Below are positions 28,362 to 37,410 of a DNA stretch of 64,000 nucleotides, one piece after another. Every line of letters begins with the position of its first letter. Position 1 is the first letter of the stretch. Under the pieces are notes generated by a model, which saw only the letters and a list, made by a program, of their open reading frames with translations, ran no database searches and was not told where the DNA came from. Made by a program: the position numbers and the translations under genes. This DNA comes from Azospirillum sp. TSH100 (GTDB lineage Bacteria > Pseudomonadota > Alphaproteobacteria > Azospirillales > Azospirillaceae), in NCBI RefSeq assembly GCF_004923295.1, contig NZ_CP039635.1:454501-518500 (forward strand), in the 5' to 3' direction.

Positions 28362-28404
28362 CCGGTGCGATGCGGCGGATGATCCCTCCGCCGCATCGCA
28401 CCGG
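28362..28404 (+). terminator. 18-bp perfect hairpin after hpaE
   Basis: Perfect 18-bp complementary arms at 28362-28379 and 28387-28404 are separated by a 7-base loop and lie 25 bp after the hpaE stop. No U-run follows, so it may act as a transcript-end stabiliser or a terminator of the U-poor type common in GC-rich genomes. Confidence 0.65.
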
Positions 28405-28498
28405 GGATTCTGAAGTCGGCATAGCGAAAAAGGGTTGCGCGGACCTGCCGATCAACCGTGCGATCGATCATGTGATCAGCGGCGCGCTCACCGGACGA

Positions 28499-28759
28499 TC
28501 ACGGCCAGGCGACCGGCGACTGCCGGGTGCCGTCCGGTCGAAGCGTCTGATGGGCGCGGTCGAGCGCTTGGACAGACTGTCCGTCCGGCCGCTCCCGGTC
28601 GGCGGGACGGGACCGGACGATGCCCAGTTGTTCGCCGAGCTGGTGCGACGCCTGACGGAACCAGACATCCGCCGAACCAGGATTGAGATCGGCGAATGAC
28701 AGGATGGCGAAGACGACCCCGCCCACCATCGCCGTCCGTGCCAGCAAACGTTCGCTCAT
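28499..28759 (-). CDS. Small hypothetical protein with hydrophobic N-terminus
   Basis: 86 residues from the ATG at 28759, preceded by GGAGATGC as ribosome-binding site. Residues about 8-22 (TAMVGGVVFAILSFA) could be a membrane anchor or signal peptide. The rest is hydrophilic and Arg/Gln-rich, with no recognised domain. The GAGT repeats lie about 53-77 bp upstream, and a similar pair precedes the neighbouring secreted protein, hinting that both are targets of the adjacent two-component system. Confidence 0.45.
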   Translation of the reverse strand: MSERLLARTAMVGGVVFAILSFADLNPGSADVWFRQASHQLGEQLGIVRSRPADRERPDGQSVQALDRAHQTLRPDGTRQSPVAWP

Positions 28760-28811
28760 GGCTGCATCTCCACAGCAATTCCGATGCCCAGACCTTAGCG
28801 GCGGGATCGAC

Positions 28812-28836
28812 GGAGTTGTGTCGAGTTGGATCGAGT
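28812..28836. promoter_or_regulatory. Three 10-bp-phased GAGT repeats (response-regulator-type site)
   Basis: GGAGT (28812-28816), CGAGT (28822-28826) and CGAGT (28832-28836) recur with an exact 10-bp period. The first 15 bases are identical to 29275-29289. Direct repeats one helical turn apart are typical of OmpR/PhoB-type regulators, and such a regulator is encoded at 30617. Confidence 0.5.
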
Positions 28837-28895
28837 GCTGGCGACTCTGGTGGAGACGGAATGGAGGGCGACTGTCTTTGGACCTGCGCCGCGCG

Positions 28896-29204
28896 TCAGC
28901 CGCGGAACAGATCCTCGATCGTCTGGCGCAGCCGGTCGAACCAGGAGCGGTCATTCTGGTCTTGCTGCGGCCGGCTGCCTTGCGCGCGCGGGGAATCGTC
29001 GTCGTTCGTCGGCCGGCTGATCGAGAAATTGAAGCCTTTGCCGGAGAAATTATACTCGGCATCGCGCCCGCCCCGTGCCCCAGCGGCAGGGGCATTGCCG
29101 TAGTCGTGACTGGCGGAGACAGCCCATGCGGGAGCGCTGACCGGCAGGCCCGCGATGGTTCCCGCAACGATGGCAACGGCGATGGCGATCAGCCTCACGA
29201 TCAT
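28896..29204 (-). CDS. Small predicted secreted protein, unknown function
   Basis: 102 residues from ATG 29204 (MIVRLIAIAVAIVAG), chosen over the Met at 29258 because it gives a clean signal peptide, cleaved near PAWAVSA. The mature part is Gly/Asn/Asp-rich, then basic, ending in an amphipathic DRLRQTIEDLFRG. No known domain is visible. It follows the sensor kinase gene and has two GAGT repeats 70-85 bp upstream. It might be a periplasmic partner of the kinase, as CpxP is for CpxA, but there is no sequence evidence for that. Confidence 0.55.
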   Translation of the reverse strand: MIVRLIAIAVAIVAGTIAGLPVSAPAWAVSASHDYGNAPAAGARGGRDAEYNFSGKGFNFSISRPTNDDDSPRAQGSRPQQDQNDRSWFDRLRQTIEDLFRG

Positions 29205-29257
29205 GGCTCCCGGCTTTTGCGTCCGACAGGCTGGCGGCACCCGACGTCCTGTAAACA

Positions 29258-30613
29258 CTAGACCAGGGATTTGTGGAGTTGTGTCGAGTCCTGCCGTGCA
29301 GCGATCTCGGCAACGATCTGTGGCAGTTCGATCACAACGGACAAGCCGTGCGGCGCCAGATTGGACGCGGCGACGGTGCCGCCATGCAGCAGAACGGCGC
29401 TGCGGCAGATCGCCAGACCGATGCCAGTGCCGCCGGTGCGGCGGTTCCGGGCGTCGTCTGTCCGGTAGAACGGGTCGAACAGGCGCGGCAGTGCCGGTTC
29501 GGGCACGCCAGGCCCCTGGTCGGCGATGACGACGCGGCTCCGCCCCGCCTCACTGGTGCAGGACAGGCTGATGCGGGCGCCGGGCATCGTGTAGAAAACG
29601 GCGTTGCGCACCACATTGCCGATCGCCCGCCCCATCAGGCTGCGGTCGCCCCGCACCGGAACCGGCTGGTCGACGGAGTCGAGCGCAAGGTCGCCGGCCC
29701 GGTCCGGCATTTCAAAGGCGATGTCGGCGGCGACGTCGGCCAGCAGATCCCCCAGATCGAACCGTTCGTCGGGCAGGCTGGCGCTGGCGGAATCGAGCCG
29801 GGCCAGGGTCAGCAGTTCTTCGACCAGACGTGCGATGTTGTCGATTTCCCGCCGCATGCGGTCGAACTGCCGGGGAGCATGGTCACCAGCCTCCCGCTTT
29901 CCCAGTTCCAGCGCGATGCTGAGGCGCCCGAGCGGCGATTTGATCTCGTGCGAGACATCGCCGATCAGACGCCGCTGGGCGGTGACCAGGGCGCCGATCC
30001 GATCGGCCATCAGGTCGAACTCGCGGACCAGATCGGCGGCCTCGTCGCGGCGGCGGGCGAAGCGCGGACCGACGCGGGCCGACAGATCGCCCTTCGCCAG
30101 CCGCCCGGCGGTCCGCCGCAATTGGGAGATCGGACGCGACAGATAGCGGGCGATGGCATAGCTCAGCGCGAGGCAGGCCGACAGTTCCACCAGCAGGAGG
30201 ATCTGCATGCGGGAGCGCCGGTCCTCGGCCGGAGACGGCAGGTCGCCGCCGGTCTTGGACCGGACGGTCAGGCAATAGGCCCCGCCATGGCCGCGGGCGA
30301 GGATGCGGGTTTCGCGCTCGCCGTGCGGGCCGCAATCCGTGCCGGTCCCGCCGCCGGAACCGGTGTCCGACGCCGACAGGTTGAGGTGCAGAAGTGTACT
30401 CTCCCCGCTGCTGGCGAGGAAGTTGTCCACCGCCTCCGGCCCGAACCGTTCGTAAAGCGCAACCGCCGTGTCGGCATACAGCTGAAAGGCGTTGTCCACC
30501 GCCTGCTGCGATTCCGGCAGGTAATAGGTGACGAGCGTCAGGATGGTGCCGACGGACAGCAGTTGCACGACCACCGACCACAGCAGGATCTTGGCGAACA
30601 GGGACCGGGCCAA
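29258..30613 (-). CDS. Sensor histidine kinase (CpxA/EnvZ-type)
   Basis: 451 residues. Transmembrane segments at about 8-30 and 137-158 flank a periplasmic domain of about 105 residues. HAMP, the phospho-acceptor His222 (SHEIKSPLGR) and ATP-binding motifs (NVVRNAVFYT, DQGPGVPE, GTGIGLAI) follow. It is partnered with the OmpR-type regulator whose stop is 3 nt before its start. The signal is unknown. Confidence 0.9.
   Translation of the reverse strand: MARSLFAKILLWSVVVQLLSVGTILTLVTYYLPESQQAVDNAFQLYADTAVALYERFGPEAVDNFLASSGESTLLHLNLSASDTGSGGGTGTDCGPHGERETRILARGHGGAYCLTVRSKTGGDLPSPAEDRRSRMQILLLVELSACLALSYAIARYLSRPISQLRRTAGRLAKGDLSARVGPRFARRRDEAADLVREFDLMADRIGALVTAQRRLIGDVSHEIKSPLGRLSIALELGKREAGDHAPRQFDRMRREIDNIARLVEELLTLARLDSASASLPDERFDLGDLLADVAADIAFEMPDRAGDLALDSVDQPVPVRGDRSLMGRAIGNVVRNAVFYTMPGARISLSCTSEAGRSRVVIADQGPGVPEPALPRLFDPFYRTDDARNRRTGGTGIGLAICRSAVLLHGGTVAASNLAPHGLSVVIELPQIVAEIAARQDSTQLHKSLV
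29275..29289. promoter_or_regulatory. Two 10-bp-phased GAGT repeats before the small secreted protein
   Basis: GGAGT (29275-29279) and CGAGT (29285-29289) sit across the kinase stop region, upstream of the small secreted protein. The 15-mer GGAGTTGTGTCGAGT recurs exactly at 28812-28826. Being partly inside a coding end, it may owe some similarity to chance or duplication. Confidence 0.42.
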
Positions 30614-30616
30614 GGC

Positions 30617-31375
30617 TCAGCGTCCGGCCTGGATCGACAGCACATAGAGATAGCCGGCGTTGCGGACCGTCTTGATGCGTTCCTCGCCCCCGCCGTCGGG
30701 ATCGAGCTTGCGGCGAAGCTTGCTGACCAGACCGTCGACGTTCCGGTCGAGCTTGTTGCTGATCTGGCGGCCGAAGGCGGCGAGCGACAGGTCGTCGCGG
30801 CTGACCACCTGTCCGGGCTGCCGCAGGAACCGGTCAAGCAGGTTGAACTCCGCCGTCGTCAGCTCCAGCGCCGCCGCCCGGCACCAGGCTTGCCGTGCCG
30901 CCGGATCCAATTCGACGTCGCCGACGCGGAGCCGGGGCGTCGCCGTGTCGGCGTGAGAGGAAATGGCCGCTGACGTGCCAACCGGTTCCGGACCCGTCCG
31001 TTCCGCCCCCGTCCGGCGTAGCACCGCGCGGATGCGGGCGACCAGTTCCCTCGGGTTGAAAGGCTTGGAGACGTAATCGTCGGCGCCGATCTCCAGCCCG
31101 ACCACGCGGTCGACGTCATTGTCCTTGGCCGTCAGCATGATGACCGGCACGTTCGACAGGCGGCGGAACTCCCGCAGCAGGTCGAAGCCGGACGCGGCCG
31201 GCAGCATGACGTCGAGCAGGATCAGGTCGGCGCTTTGCGGCATCAGCGAACGGAACATCCGTCCGTCATGGGCGGCATCGACCCGGAACCCTTCCGGTTC
31301 GAGATACTCCTTCATCATCTCGACGAAGTCGACGTCGTCGTCGACCAGAAGCAGGCGTGGAAGGGTCGTCGTCAT
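30617..31375 (-). CDS. OmpR-family response regulator
   Basis: 252 residues from ATG 31375 (MTTTLPRLLLVDDD). The longer frame to 31453 adds an unlikely N-terminus. The receiver has phospho-acceptor Asp55 and the KPF motif; the C-terminal winged helix (ELTTAEFNLLDRFL, RNVDGLVSKLRRKLDPD, IKTVRNAGYLY) is OmpR/PhoB type. A linker of about 30 residues rich in Thr/Ala separates the domains. It is paired with the kinase downstream and is a candidate binder of the GAGT repeats. Confidence 0.92.
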   Translation of the reverse strand: MTTTLPRLLLVDDDVDFVEMMKEYLEPEGFRVDAAHDGRMFRSLMPQSADLILLDVMLPAASGFDLLREFRRLSNVPVIMLTAKDNDVDRVVGLEIGADDYVSKPFNPRELVARIRAVLRRTGAERTGPEPVGTSAAISSHADTATPRLRVGDVELDPAARQAWCRAAALELTTAEFNLLDRFLRQPGQVVSRDDLSLAAFGRQISNKLDRNVDGLVSKLRRKLDPDGGGEERIKTVRNAGYLYVLSIQAGR

Positions 31376-31512
31376 CGCACCGCCAAAGCCGGGACGGGAT
31401 GCGGCGCCCTGAAGATTTTCCGTCGTGAACACTGTGCGGGCTCCGGTTGGCAAAGGGGGCGTCCATATACGGTTCCCGGCGGCCGAACCCGGCGGTGCGC
31501 CGCCGCCGGACT

Positions 31513-34500
31513 TCAGGTCGTCGTTGCCGCCGCCCTCGGCGCGAACCAGCCGGCGATCCAGCGCGACAGGTCGTCGACCAGAAGGAACAGGGCGGGGATG
31601 ACCAGCAGGCTGAGGATGGTCGAGGTCAGCAGCCCGCCGATCACCACCACGCCCATCGGCTGGCGGAAGCTGGGATCGGCGCCCAACCCCAGCGCGATCG
31701 GCATCATGCCGGCGCCCATGGCGATGGTGGTCATCAGGATCGGGCGGGCCCGCTTATGGCAGGCGTCGATCAGCGCATCCACCCGACCCAACCCATGGTC
31801 CCGCCGCGCCATCACCGCATATTCCACCAGCAGGATCGAGTTCTTGGTGACGATGCCCATCAGCATCAGCAATCCGATGACGGTCGGCATGGAGAAGCTC
31901 ATCCCCGCCACCAGCAACGCGAACAGGGCGCCCCCCACCGACAGCGGCAGCGCCGCCAGGATGGTCGCCGGTTGCAGGAACTCGTGGAACAGCAGCACCA
32001 GCACCGCATAGATGCAGAAGATGCCGACCGCCATCGCGGTGCCGAAGCTGCCGAACAGCTCGCTCATCCGTTCCAGCTCCCCCTGCTCCACCAGATGGAC
32101 CGAGGCGGGCAGCGCCCTCATCGACGGCATCGCCTTGGCTTCCCGCATCACCTCGCCCAGAGCACGGCCGGCCAGTTCCACCGACAGGGTGACGTTGCGC
32201 GAGCGGTCGATGCGGTCGATCTGCGACGGTCCGCTGCCGAAGCCGATCCCGGCGACGGAGGCGAGCGCCACCGTTCCGTTGCCGCCCTTCACCCGCAGCT
32301 GGCCCAACGCCGACAAGTCGGTGCGGACCGCCGGGTCGAGCCGCACCCGCACGGCGATCTGGCGCTGCGGCAGGTTCAGCTTGGCGATCGACGAGGAATA
32401 GTCGCCGTAGGTCGCCATCCGCACCGCGTCCGCCATGTCCTGCGAGGTCACGCCCAATGCCGCCGCGCGGGCGAAATCCGGCCTGATCTGGACCTCCGGG
32501 CGCTGGAGGGCCGCGCCGGAGGTGACGTTGCCGATGCCGGGCAGGCGGCGCAGATCGGCCTCGACCGCGTCGGCGGCCTGTTGCAGGGCGGTCGGGTCGT
32601 CGCCGGCCAGCGTGATCTGCAACTGTTCGCCGTTGCCGCCGCGCCCGACCTCGATCCGCCCGCCGGGAAGGGTGCGCAGCAGGCTGCGCATCTCCGCCTC
32701 GATCGCCGCCTGGCTGCGGCGCCGCTCCGACCGGGCGACCAGATCCACCGTCAGGGACGCGGTGCGCGGGCTGGTCGTGGTGGTGGCGTCCATGCCGCCG
32801 CCGCCCATCGTCGCCGTGCCGACCGCGGTGAACACGCTCCTCACCTCCGGCATGCGGCGCAGCAGCGCATCGGCCCGCAAGGCGAGGCCGGTGGTGTCGT
32901 CCAGTTCGGCGTCCGGCGGCAGGGTCAGCGTCACCTGGCTCTGCGCGTCGTCCTGGGCCGGCAGGAAGCCGGTGGGCAGCAGCGGGATCATCGTCACCGA
33001 CAGGGCGAGAAAGGCGAGTGCGGCGAAGGCCGTCCGCCAGGGATGGCGAAGGCAGGCCCGCACCGCGGCGAGATAGGTCAGCATCAGCCGGCCGTCGCGC
33101 TCGTTCGCCGGGTGTGCCTTCATGAACTGTGCCGCCATCATCGGGGTCAGCAGCCGCGCCACCAGCAGCGAGGCGAGCACAGCCACCGCCGCCGTCACGC
33201 CGAACTGTCGGAAGATGCGGCCCGGAATGCCGCCCATGAAGGCGGTCGGCAGGAACACCGCCACCAGGGTGAAGGTGGTGGCGATCACCGCCAGCCCGAT
33301 CTCGTCCGCCGCCTCCATCGCCGCGTCGCGGGCCGATTTGCCCTGAAGCATATGGCGGGCGATGTTCTCCACCTCGACGATGGCGTCGTCCACCAGGATG
33401 CCGACCACCAGCCCCAGCGCCAGCAGTGAAACGATGTTCAGGCTGAAGCCAAGCAGATGCATGACGCCGAAGGCCGGCAGGATCGACAGCGGCAGGGCCA
33501 CCGCGGCGATCAGCGTCGCCCGCCAGTCGCGCAGGAACCACCAGACCACCACCACCGCCAGGACCGCCCCTTCCAGCAGCAGATGCATCGAGCCGTGGTA
33601 ATTCTCCAGGATCGGCGTGACCGTGGTGCTGGCCTCGGTGATCGTCACCTCGGGGTGGGCGGCGGCGAAGGCGGACACCGCCTTGCGCGCCGCCTCCGCA
33701 ACGCCGACGTCGGAGAAGCCCTTGCTGCGGGTGATCTGGAAGGCGATCACCGGCTGGCCGTCGAGGAAGGCGCGGGTGCTGCGGTCGGCATGGGCGTCGC
33801 TCACCCGCGCCAACTGGTCGAGCCGGATGTGCCGCCCGTCCGCCAGCGGGACGGCGATGGCGGCGACCTCCTCCACCGTGCCGACGGCGCCCAGCGTGCG
33901 CAGGGACTGCCGCTTGCCGCCGACCTCCGCCTGCCCGCCGGAATTGTCGGCCTGCACCGATTTCAGCACGGTCGCCACGTCGGCCGGCGTCACCCCCAGC
34001 CCGGCCATCAGCGCCGCATCGAGATCGACATGGACCTCGCGGGCGATGCCGCCGATCCGGCTCACGCCGGCCACGCCCTTGGCCGACAGCACCGCCTTGG
34101 TCACGTCGTTGTCGATGAACCAGGACAGGTCCACCTCGTCCAGCCGGTCGGAGCGGACGCTGTAGGTCAGCAGCCCGCGGGTTTCCGCCGTCACCTTCGA
34201 CACGCTGGGCGAGGCCATGCTCCCCGGCAGGTCGGCCTTGACGCCGTCCACCGCGTTGCGCACCTCGTTCAGTGCCTCCTCGCCGTTCTTGTCGATGTCG
34301 AAGGAGACGCTGATGGAGACGGAGCCGTCGGTGATGGTGGAGGTGATGTGCTCGACCCGGCTCAGCGAGGCGAGCTTGTCCTCGATCTTGCGGGCGACCT
34401 CCGTTTCCAGCTGCGCCGGTGCCGCCCCCTCCAGCGAGGCGCTGACGGTGACGGTGGGCAGGTCCATGTCGGGGAACTGCTGGATGCCTAGCCGGTTGAA

Positions 34501-34584
34501 GCCGATCAGGCCGAGCAGGCTCAGCAGTATGAACAGAAGCAGCGACGGAACCGGGTTGCGGATCGACCAGGTGGACAGGTTCAT
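31513..34584 (-). CDS. RND multidrug efflux inner-membrane transporter (AcrB/MdtB-like)
   Basis: 1023 residues, the normal length for a hydrophobe/amphiphile efflux RND pump. The N-terminus (SIRNPVPSLLLFILLSLLG) and the 12-helix, two-large-loop layout are typical. The proton-relay Asp pair is present in GILVDDAIVEVEN, and TKNSILLVEYA marks helix 10. It exports drugs or toxic organics using proton influx and assembles with the adaptor and outer-membrane channel encoded immediately upstream on the same transcript. Confidence 0.93.
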   Translation of the reverse strand: MNLSTWSIRNPVPSLLLFILLSLLGLIGFNRLGIQQFPDMDLPTVTVSASLEGAAPAQLETEVARKIEDKLASLSRVEHITSTITDGSVSISVSFDIDKNGEEALNEVRNAVDGVKADLPGSMASPSVSKVTAETRGLLTYSVRSDRLDEVDLSWFIDNDVTKAVLSAKGVAGVSRIGGIAREVHVDLDAALMAGLGVTPADVATVLKSVQADNSGGQAEVGGKRQSLRTLGAVGTVEEVAAIAVPLADGRHIRLDQLARVSDAHADRSTRAFLDGQPVIAFQITRSKGFSDVGVAEAARKAVSAFAAAHPEVTITEASTTVTPILENYHGSMHLLLEGAVLAVVVVWWFLRDWRATLIAAVALPLSILPAFGVMHLLGFSLNIVSLLALGLVVGILVDDAIVEVENIARHMLQGKSARDAAMEAADEIGLAVIATTFTLVAVFLPTAFMGGIPGRIFRQFGVTAAVAVLASLLVARLLTPMMAAQFMKAHPANERDGRLMLTYLAAVRACLRHPWRTAFAALAFLALSVTMIPLLPTGFLPAQDDAQSQVTLTLPPDAELDDTTGLALRADALLRRMPEVRSVFTAVGTATMGGGGMDATTTTSPRTASLTVDLVARSERRRSQAAIEAEMRSLLRTLPGGRIEVGRGGNGEQLQITLAGDDPTALQQAADAVEADLRRLPGIGNVTSGAALQRPEVQIRPDFARAAALGVTSQDMADAVRMATYGDYSSSIAKLNLPQRQIAVRVRLDPAVRTDLSALGQLRVKGGNGTVALASVAGIGFGSGPSQIDRIDRSRNVTLSVELAGRALGEVMREAKAMPSMRALPASVHLVEQGELERMSELFGSFGTAMAVGIFCIYAVLVLLFHEFLQPATILAALPLSVGGALFALLVAGMSFSMPTVIGLLMLMGIVTKNSILLVEYAVMARRDHGLGRVDALIDACHKRARPILMTTIAMGAGMMPIALGLGADPSFRQPMGVVVIGGLLTSTILSLLVIPALFLLVDDLSRWIAGWFAPRAAATTT

Positions 34585-34586
34585 GG

Positions 34587-35801
34587 TCAGCGTTCCCCGG
34601 TAACGGGTGCCGGCAGGGCGGCGACGTCGGTCGGGCCGCGTCCGGCGCCGGCGGATGGCGGCGTCGCGATGGTGACGGTCGCCCCGTCGGACAGGAAGGC
34701 GCCGCCCGATTCCACCACCTGCGCGTCGGCGGACAGGCCGGACATGATTTCCACCCGGTCGGCCTGCCGTCGTCCGGTGGCGACGATCCGCCGCGTCACC
34801 CGGTTGTCGTCGCCGATGGTGAAGACCTGCGACCGGCCGTCGCGCAGAACCACGGCGGATTGCGGCAGGGTCAGCGCCGGGCTGTTGCCCAGGTCGATGC
34901 CGCCGCTGGCATAGCCGCCGGCCAGCGCGCCGCTTCCGGCGGGCAGCGCCACATAGACGATGCCACGGCTGGTGCCGCTGTTGAGCGCCGGGGCCGCCTG
35001 CCGCACCGTTCCCTCCACCGTCCGCCCGTCGGGCAGGATCACCCGCGCGGTCTGGCCAAGCCGGACCTGCGGCACCTGACGGGCGTCAAGCTCCGCCTGC
35101 CACTCCACCCGGCTTTGCCGTTGCAGGCGAAACAGCTCGGTCCCCGCCGACACCACGCTGCCCAGCGTGGCGGAGCGCGAGGTCACCACCCCGTCATCCA
35201 CCGCCCGGATGCTGGTCCGCGCCAGTGTGATCCGGCTGCTGTCCAGATCGGCCTCCGCCGAAGCGAGGCTGGCCTTGGCCGTCTCCTCGGTGATCAGATA
35301 ATCGGTCACCTGCTGGTCCGACAGCGCGCCGCTGCCCTTGACCAGCCGGGCGCGTTTGGCGTTCGCCTGGGCCTGGGCGAGCGATGCCCTGGCCTGGGCC
35401 ACCAGCGCCTCCTGCTTGCGGATGTCGGCCTGCACGCTGTCCTGCGCCAGCCGCGCCAGCTCCTGTCCGCGCTTGACCTCGGTGCCGACGTCGGCGAACA
35501 GCTGGGTGATGCGCAGGTTGCCGGTCTCGGCGCCGATCACCGCCTCCTGCCACGCCGCCAGGGCGCCGCTGGCCGGCAGGGTCCGCGGCCAGTCCTCCCG
35601 GCTTGGAACGGTGGCGGTGACGGTCAGCACGCTGTTGCGCGGGGCGGATTGCGTGACGGTACCCTCCTGCGCCGTCCCGCTCTGGGGTCCGGCCGGGGCT
35701 CCCGACTGTGTTACGGCCCACGCGGCGGCAAGGCCGGCGATGGCGGCCAGCCCGAGTCCGGCCGCAAATCCGATGATCTGCCTGCGGGTGAGGAGGCTCA
35801 C
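34587..35801 (-). CDS. RND efflux periplasmic adaptor (HlyD/AcrA-like)
   Basis: 404 residues. An N-terminal membrane anchor (about 9-28) is followed by the lipoyl halves (AWQEAVIGAETGNLRI and the downstream RAVDDGVVTS), a coiled-coil hairpin rich in Ala/Gln (RKQEALVAQARASLAQAQAN) and a beta-barrel domain. It links the RND pump to the outer-membrane channel. Its start overlaps the channel-gene stop by 4 nt and its stop is 2 nt before the pump gene. Confidence 0.92.
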   Translation of the reverse strand: MSLLTRRQIIGFAAGLGLAAIAGLAAAWAVTQSGAPAGPQSGTAQEGTVTQSAPRNSVLTVTATVPSREDWPRTLPASGALAAWQEAVIGAETGNLRITQLFADVGTEVKRGQELARLAQDSVQADIRKQEALVAQARASLAQAQANAKRARLVKGSGALSDQQVTDYLITEETAKASLASAEADLDSSRITLARTSIRAVDDGVVTSRSATLGSVVSAGTELFRLQRQSRVEWQAELDARQVPQVRLGQTARVILPDGRTVEGTVRQAAPALNSGTSRGIVYVALPAGSGALAGGYASGGIDLGNSPALTLPQSAVVLRDGRSQVFTIGDDNRVTRRIVATGRRQADRVEIMSGLSADAQVVESGGAFLSDGATVTIATPPSAGAGRGPTDVAALPAPVTGER

Positions 35802-37249
35802 GATGCGTCTCCGCTTTTCCGGGTGTCTGCTGGGGCGGCCTGGACGGGGCCCCTGGCCGGCGTTCCCGCCTGCCAGCCGCCGCCCAGCGCCTTGTAGAGG
35901 GCGATCCAGTATTCGATCTGGTCGCGCTGCACGGTGATCAGGGAAATCTCGGCGTTCAGCGCGTTGCGCAGCGCCTCCTCGCGGTCGAGCAGGCTGGCGC
36001 CACCGGCCCGCCAGTTGCGGTCGGTCGCCTCGAAATATGTGCGATAGCCCTGGGCGGCGGTGCGGACGTCGCCGGTGCGCCGGGTGGCGGCGTCGAGCCG
36101 GACCAGCGCCTGCTCCACATCACGGATGGCGGTGCGCACCCCGCTGCGGTAGGCGGCCAGCTGGTAATCGTAAGCCGCCTGCGCGCTGTCCACCGCGGCA
36201 GCCCGCTTGCCGGCGTCGAACAGCGGCGCCGTCAGCGAGGAGCCCAGCAACCATGTCGTCATCAGGCTGCCCAGCGCCGTGCCGGACCGCGCGATCTCGC
36301 CGCTGAAGGACAGGCTGGGATAGCGGTCGGCCTCCGCAACGCCGATCTCCGCGCTGGCCGCCGCCAGTTCCCGCTCCAGCGAAGCAAGGTCGGGCCGTTG
36401 CGCCAGCGCCGCCGCCGGCACGCTGTCGACGGCGAAGCCCTCCGGAGCGGGCAAGGGCGGGGGTGCGTCGGCCGGCTCCCGCATCCGGCGGCGCAGGTCG
36501 GCTTCCTCCAGCCCGGTCAGCGACACCAGCGCCTTCACCAACAAGTCGCATTCGGCCTGCTGCGCGACGGCGCTGGCGCGCAGGCTGGCGGCGCTCGCCT
36601 CGGCCAGCGCCCCGTTGATCGGAGAGGTGAAACCGGCCCGCATGCTGGTGGCGGTGGCGTGCGCGGTGTCGGCCTGCGATGCCGCCTGATCGGCATAGGC
36701 GCGGGCGAGCAGCCGGCAGGCGCGGTACTGCACATAATCGTCGGCGACCTCGGCGGCCAGCGAGACGCTGGCGTCGTGCCAGTCGTCGGTCCGCGCCTCG
36801 ACCCGCGCCTCGGCGGCCTCCTGGGTGCGGCGCAGCTTGCCGAACAGGTCGAGTTCCCACGAGGCGTCGAGCGTCCCGGACAGCGTGTTCGTGGTGGCGG
36901 TCCCGCCCAGCGCCGACTGCTTCGCCCGCTGCGCCGACCCGCCGGCAGTCACGGTGGGCAGCCGGCCGGCGCGGTCCTGTGCCACCGTGGCGCGCGCCTT
37001 GGCAATCGACGCCCACGCTTGGGCCAACGTCGGGCTGTCCGCCTCCGCTGCGCCGAGCAGTCCGGTCAGCACCGGGTCGTGGAAACTGTCCCACCACCCC
37101 ACCAGCGATGCGGTGCCCAGGCGGGCCGGCAGCGGCGCCGACCATGCGGTCGTCGCCGCCACCGGCGTGCCATAATCCGGCCCGACCGCGCAAGCCCCCA
37201 GCATCAGGACCGCGGCCAACGCCGCGGCGTTTCGAAACAGACTGCCCAT
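35798..37249 (-). CDS. Outer-membrane efflux lipoprotein (OprM/NodT-like)
   Basis: 483 residues from Met 37249 (MGSLFRNAAALAAVL); a Met three codons earlier is also possible. A lipoprotein signal ends in LGAC, so the mature protein is probably acylated at that Cys. It then begins AVGPDYGTP, typical of NodT-type channels. Two TolC-like repeats are visible (LAQAWASIAKARATVAQDRA; AAYRSGVRTAIRDVEQALVR). It is the first gene of the efflux operon, facing away from the CpxRA-like pair. Confidence 0.92.
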   Translation of the reverse strand: MGSLFRNAAALAAVLMLGACAVGPDYGTPVAATTAWSAPLPARLGTASLVGWWDSFHDPVLTGLLGAAEADSPTLAQAWASIAKARATVAQDRAGRLPTVTAGGSAQRAKQSALGGTATTNTLSGTLDASWELDLFGKLRRTQEAAEARVEARTDDWHDASVSLAAEVADDYVQYRACRLLARAYADQAASQADTAHATATSMRAGFTSPINGALAEASAASLRASAVAQQAECDLLVKALVSLTGLEEADLRRRMREPADAPPPLPAPEGFAVDSVPAAALAQRPDLASLERELAAASAEIGVAEADRYPSLSFSGEIARSGTALGSLMTTWLLGSSLTAPLFDAGKRAAAVDSAQAAYDYQLAAYRSGVRTAIRDVEQALVRLDAATRRTGDVRTAAQGYRTYFEATDRNWRAGGASLLDREEALRNALNAEISLITVQRDQIEYWIALYKALGGGWQAGTPARGPVQAAPADTRKSGDAS

Positions 37250-37270
37250 CCCGCACAAAGATCCATCAGC

Positions 37271-37289
37271 ATATCGGTCGGCCCGATAT
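37271..37289. promoter_or_regulatory. Palindrome in the efflux/two-component divergent promoter
   Basis: ATATCGG-TCGGC-CCGATAT has perfect 7-bp arms about 20 bp upstream of the efflux operon start. It could bind a TetR-like or other dimeric repressor. No such gene is adjacent, so the binder is unknown. Confidence 0.4.
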
Positions 37290-37312
37290 AGCGCGGCCTC
37301 GTGTCAAGCTGG

Positions 37313-37338
37313 GTTAAGTGAGCGTAAAGTTGGGTAAA
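37313..37338 (+). promoter_or_regulatory. CpxR-like box in the efflux/regulator divergent promoter
   Basis: GTAAA-GTTGG-GTAAA (37324-37338) matches the E. coli CpxR consensus GTAAA-N5-GTAAA exactly. A third half, GTTAA (37313-37317), lies 11 bp before it. It is between the efflux operon and the OmpR-type regulator at 37411, whose family includes CpxR. Confidence 0.6.
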
Positions 37339-37410
37339 AGTCGCAGGATACCGCTTTTCCGGAAGTTCATCGCCGTTGACAGCCCCGCCTTGCCGGATCG
37401 AGTGTGTGGC

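Noticed and set aside
31447..33429. A 660-codon plus-strand frame opposite the RND pump
   Set aside because: High-GC antisense artefact: Arg/His/Gln-rich composition, no domain and a well-defined gene on the other strand.
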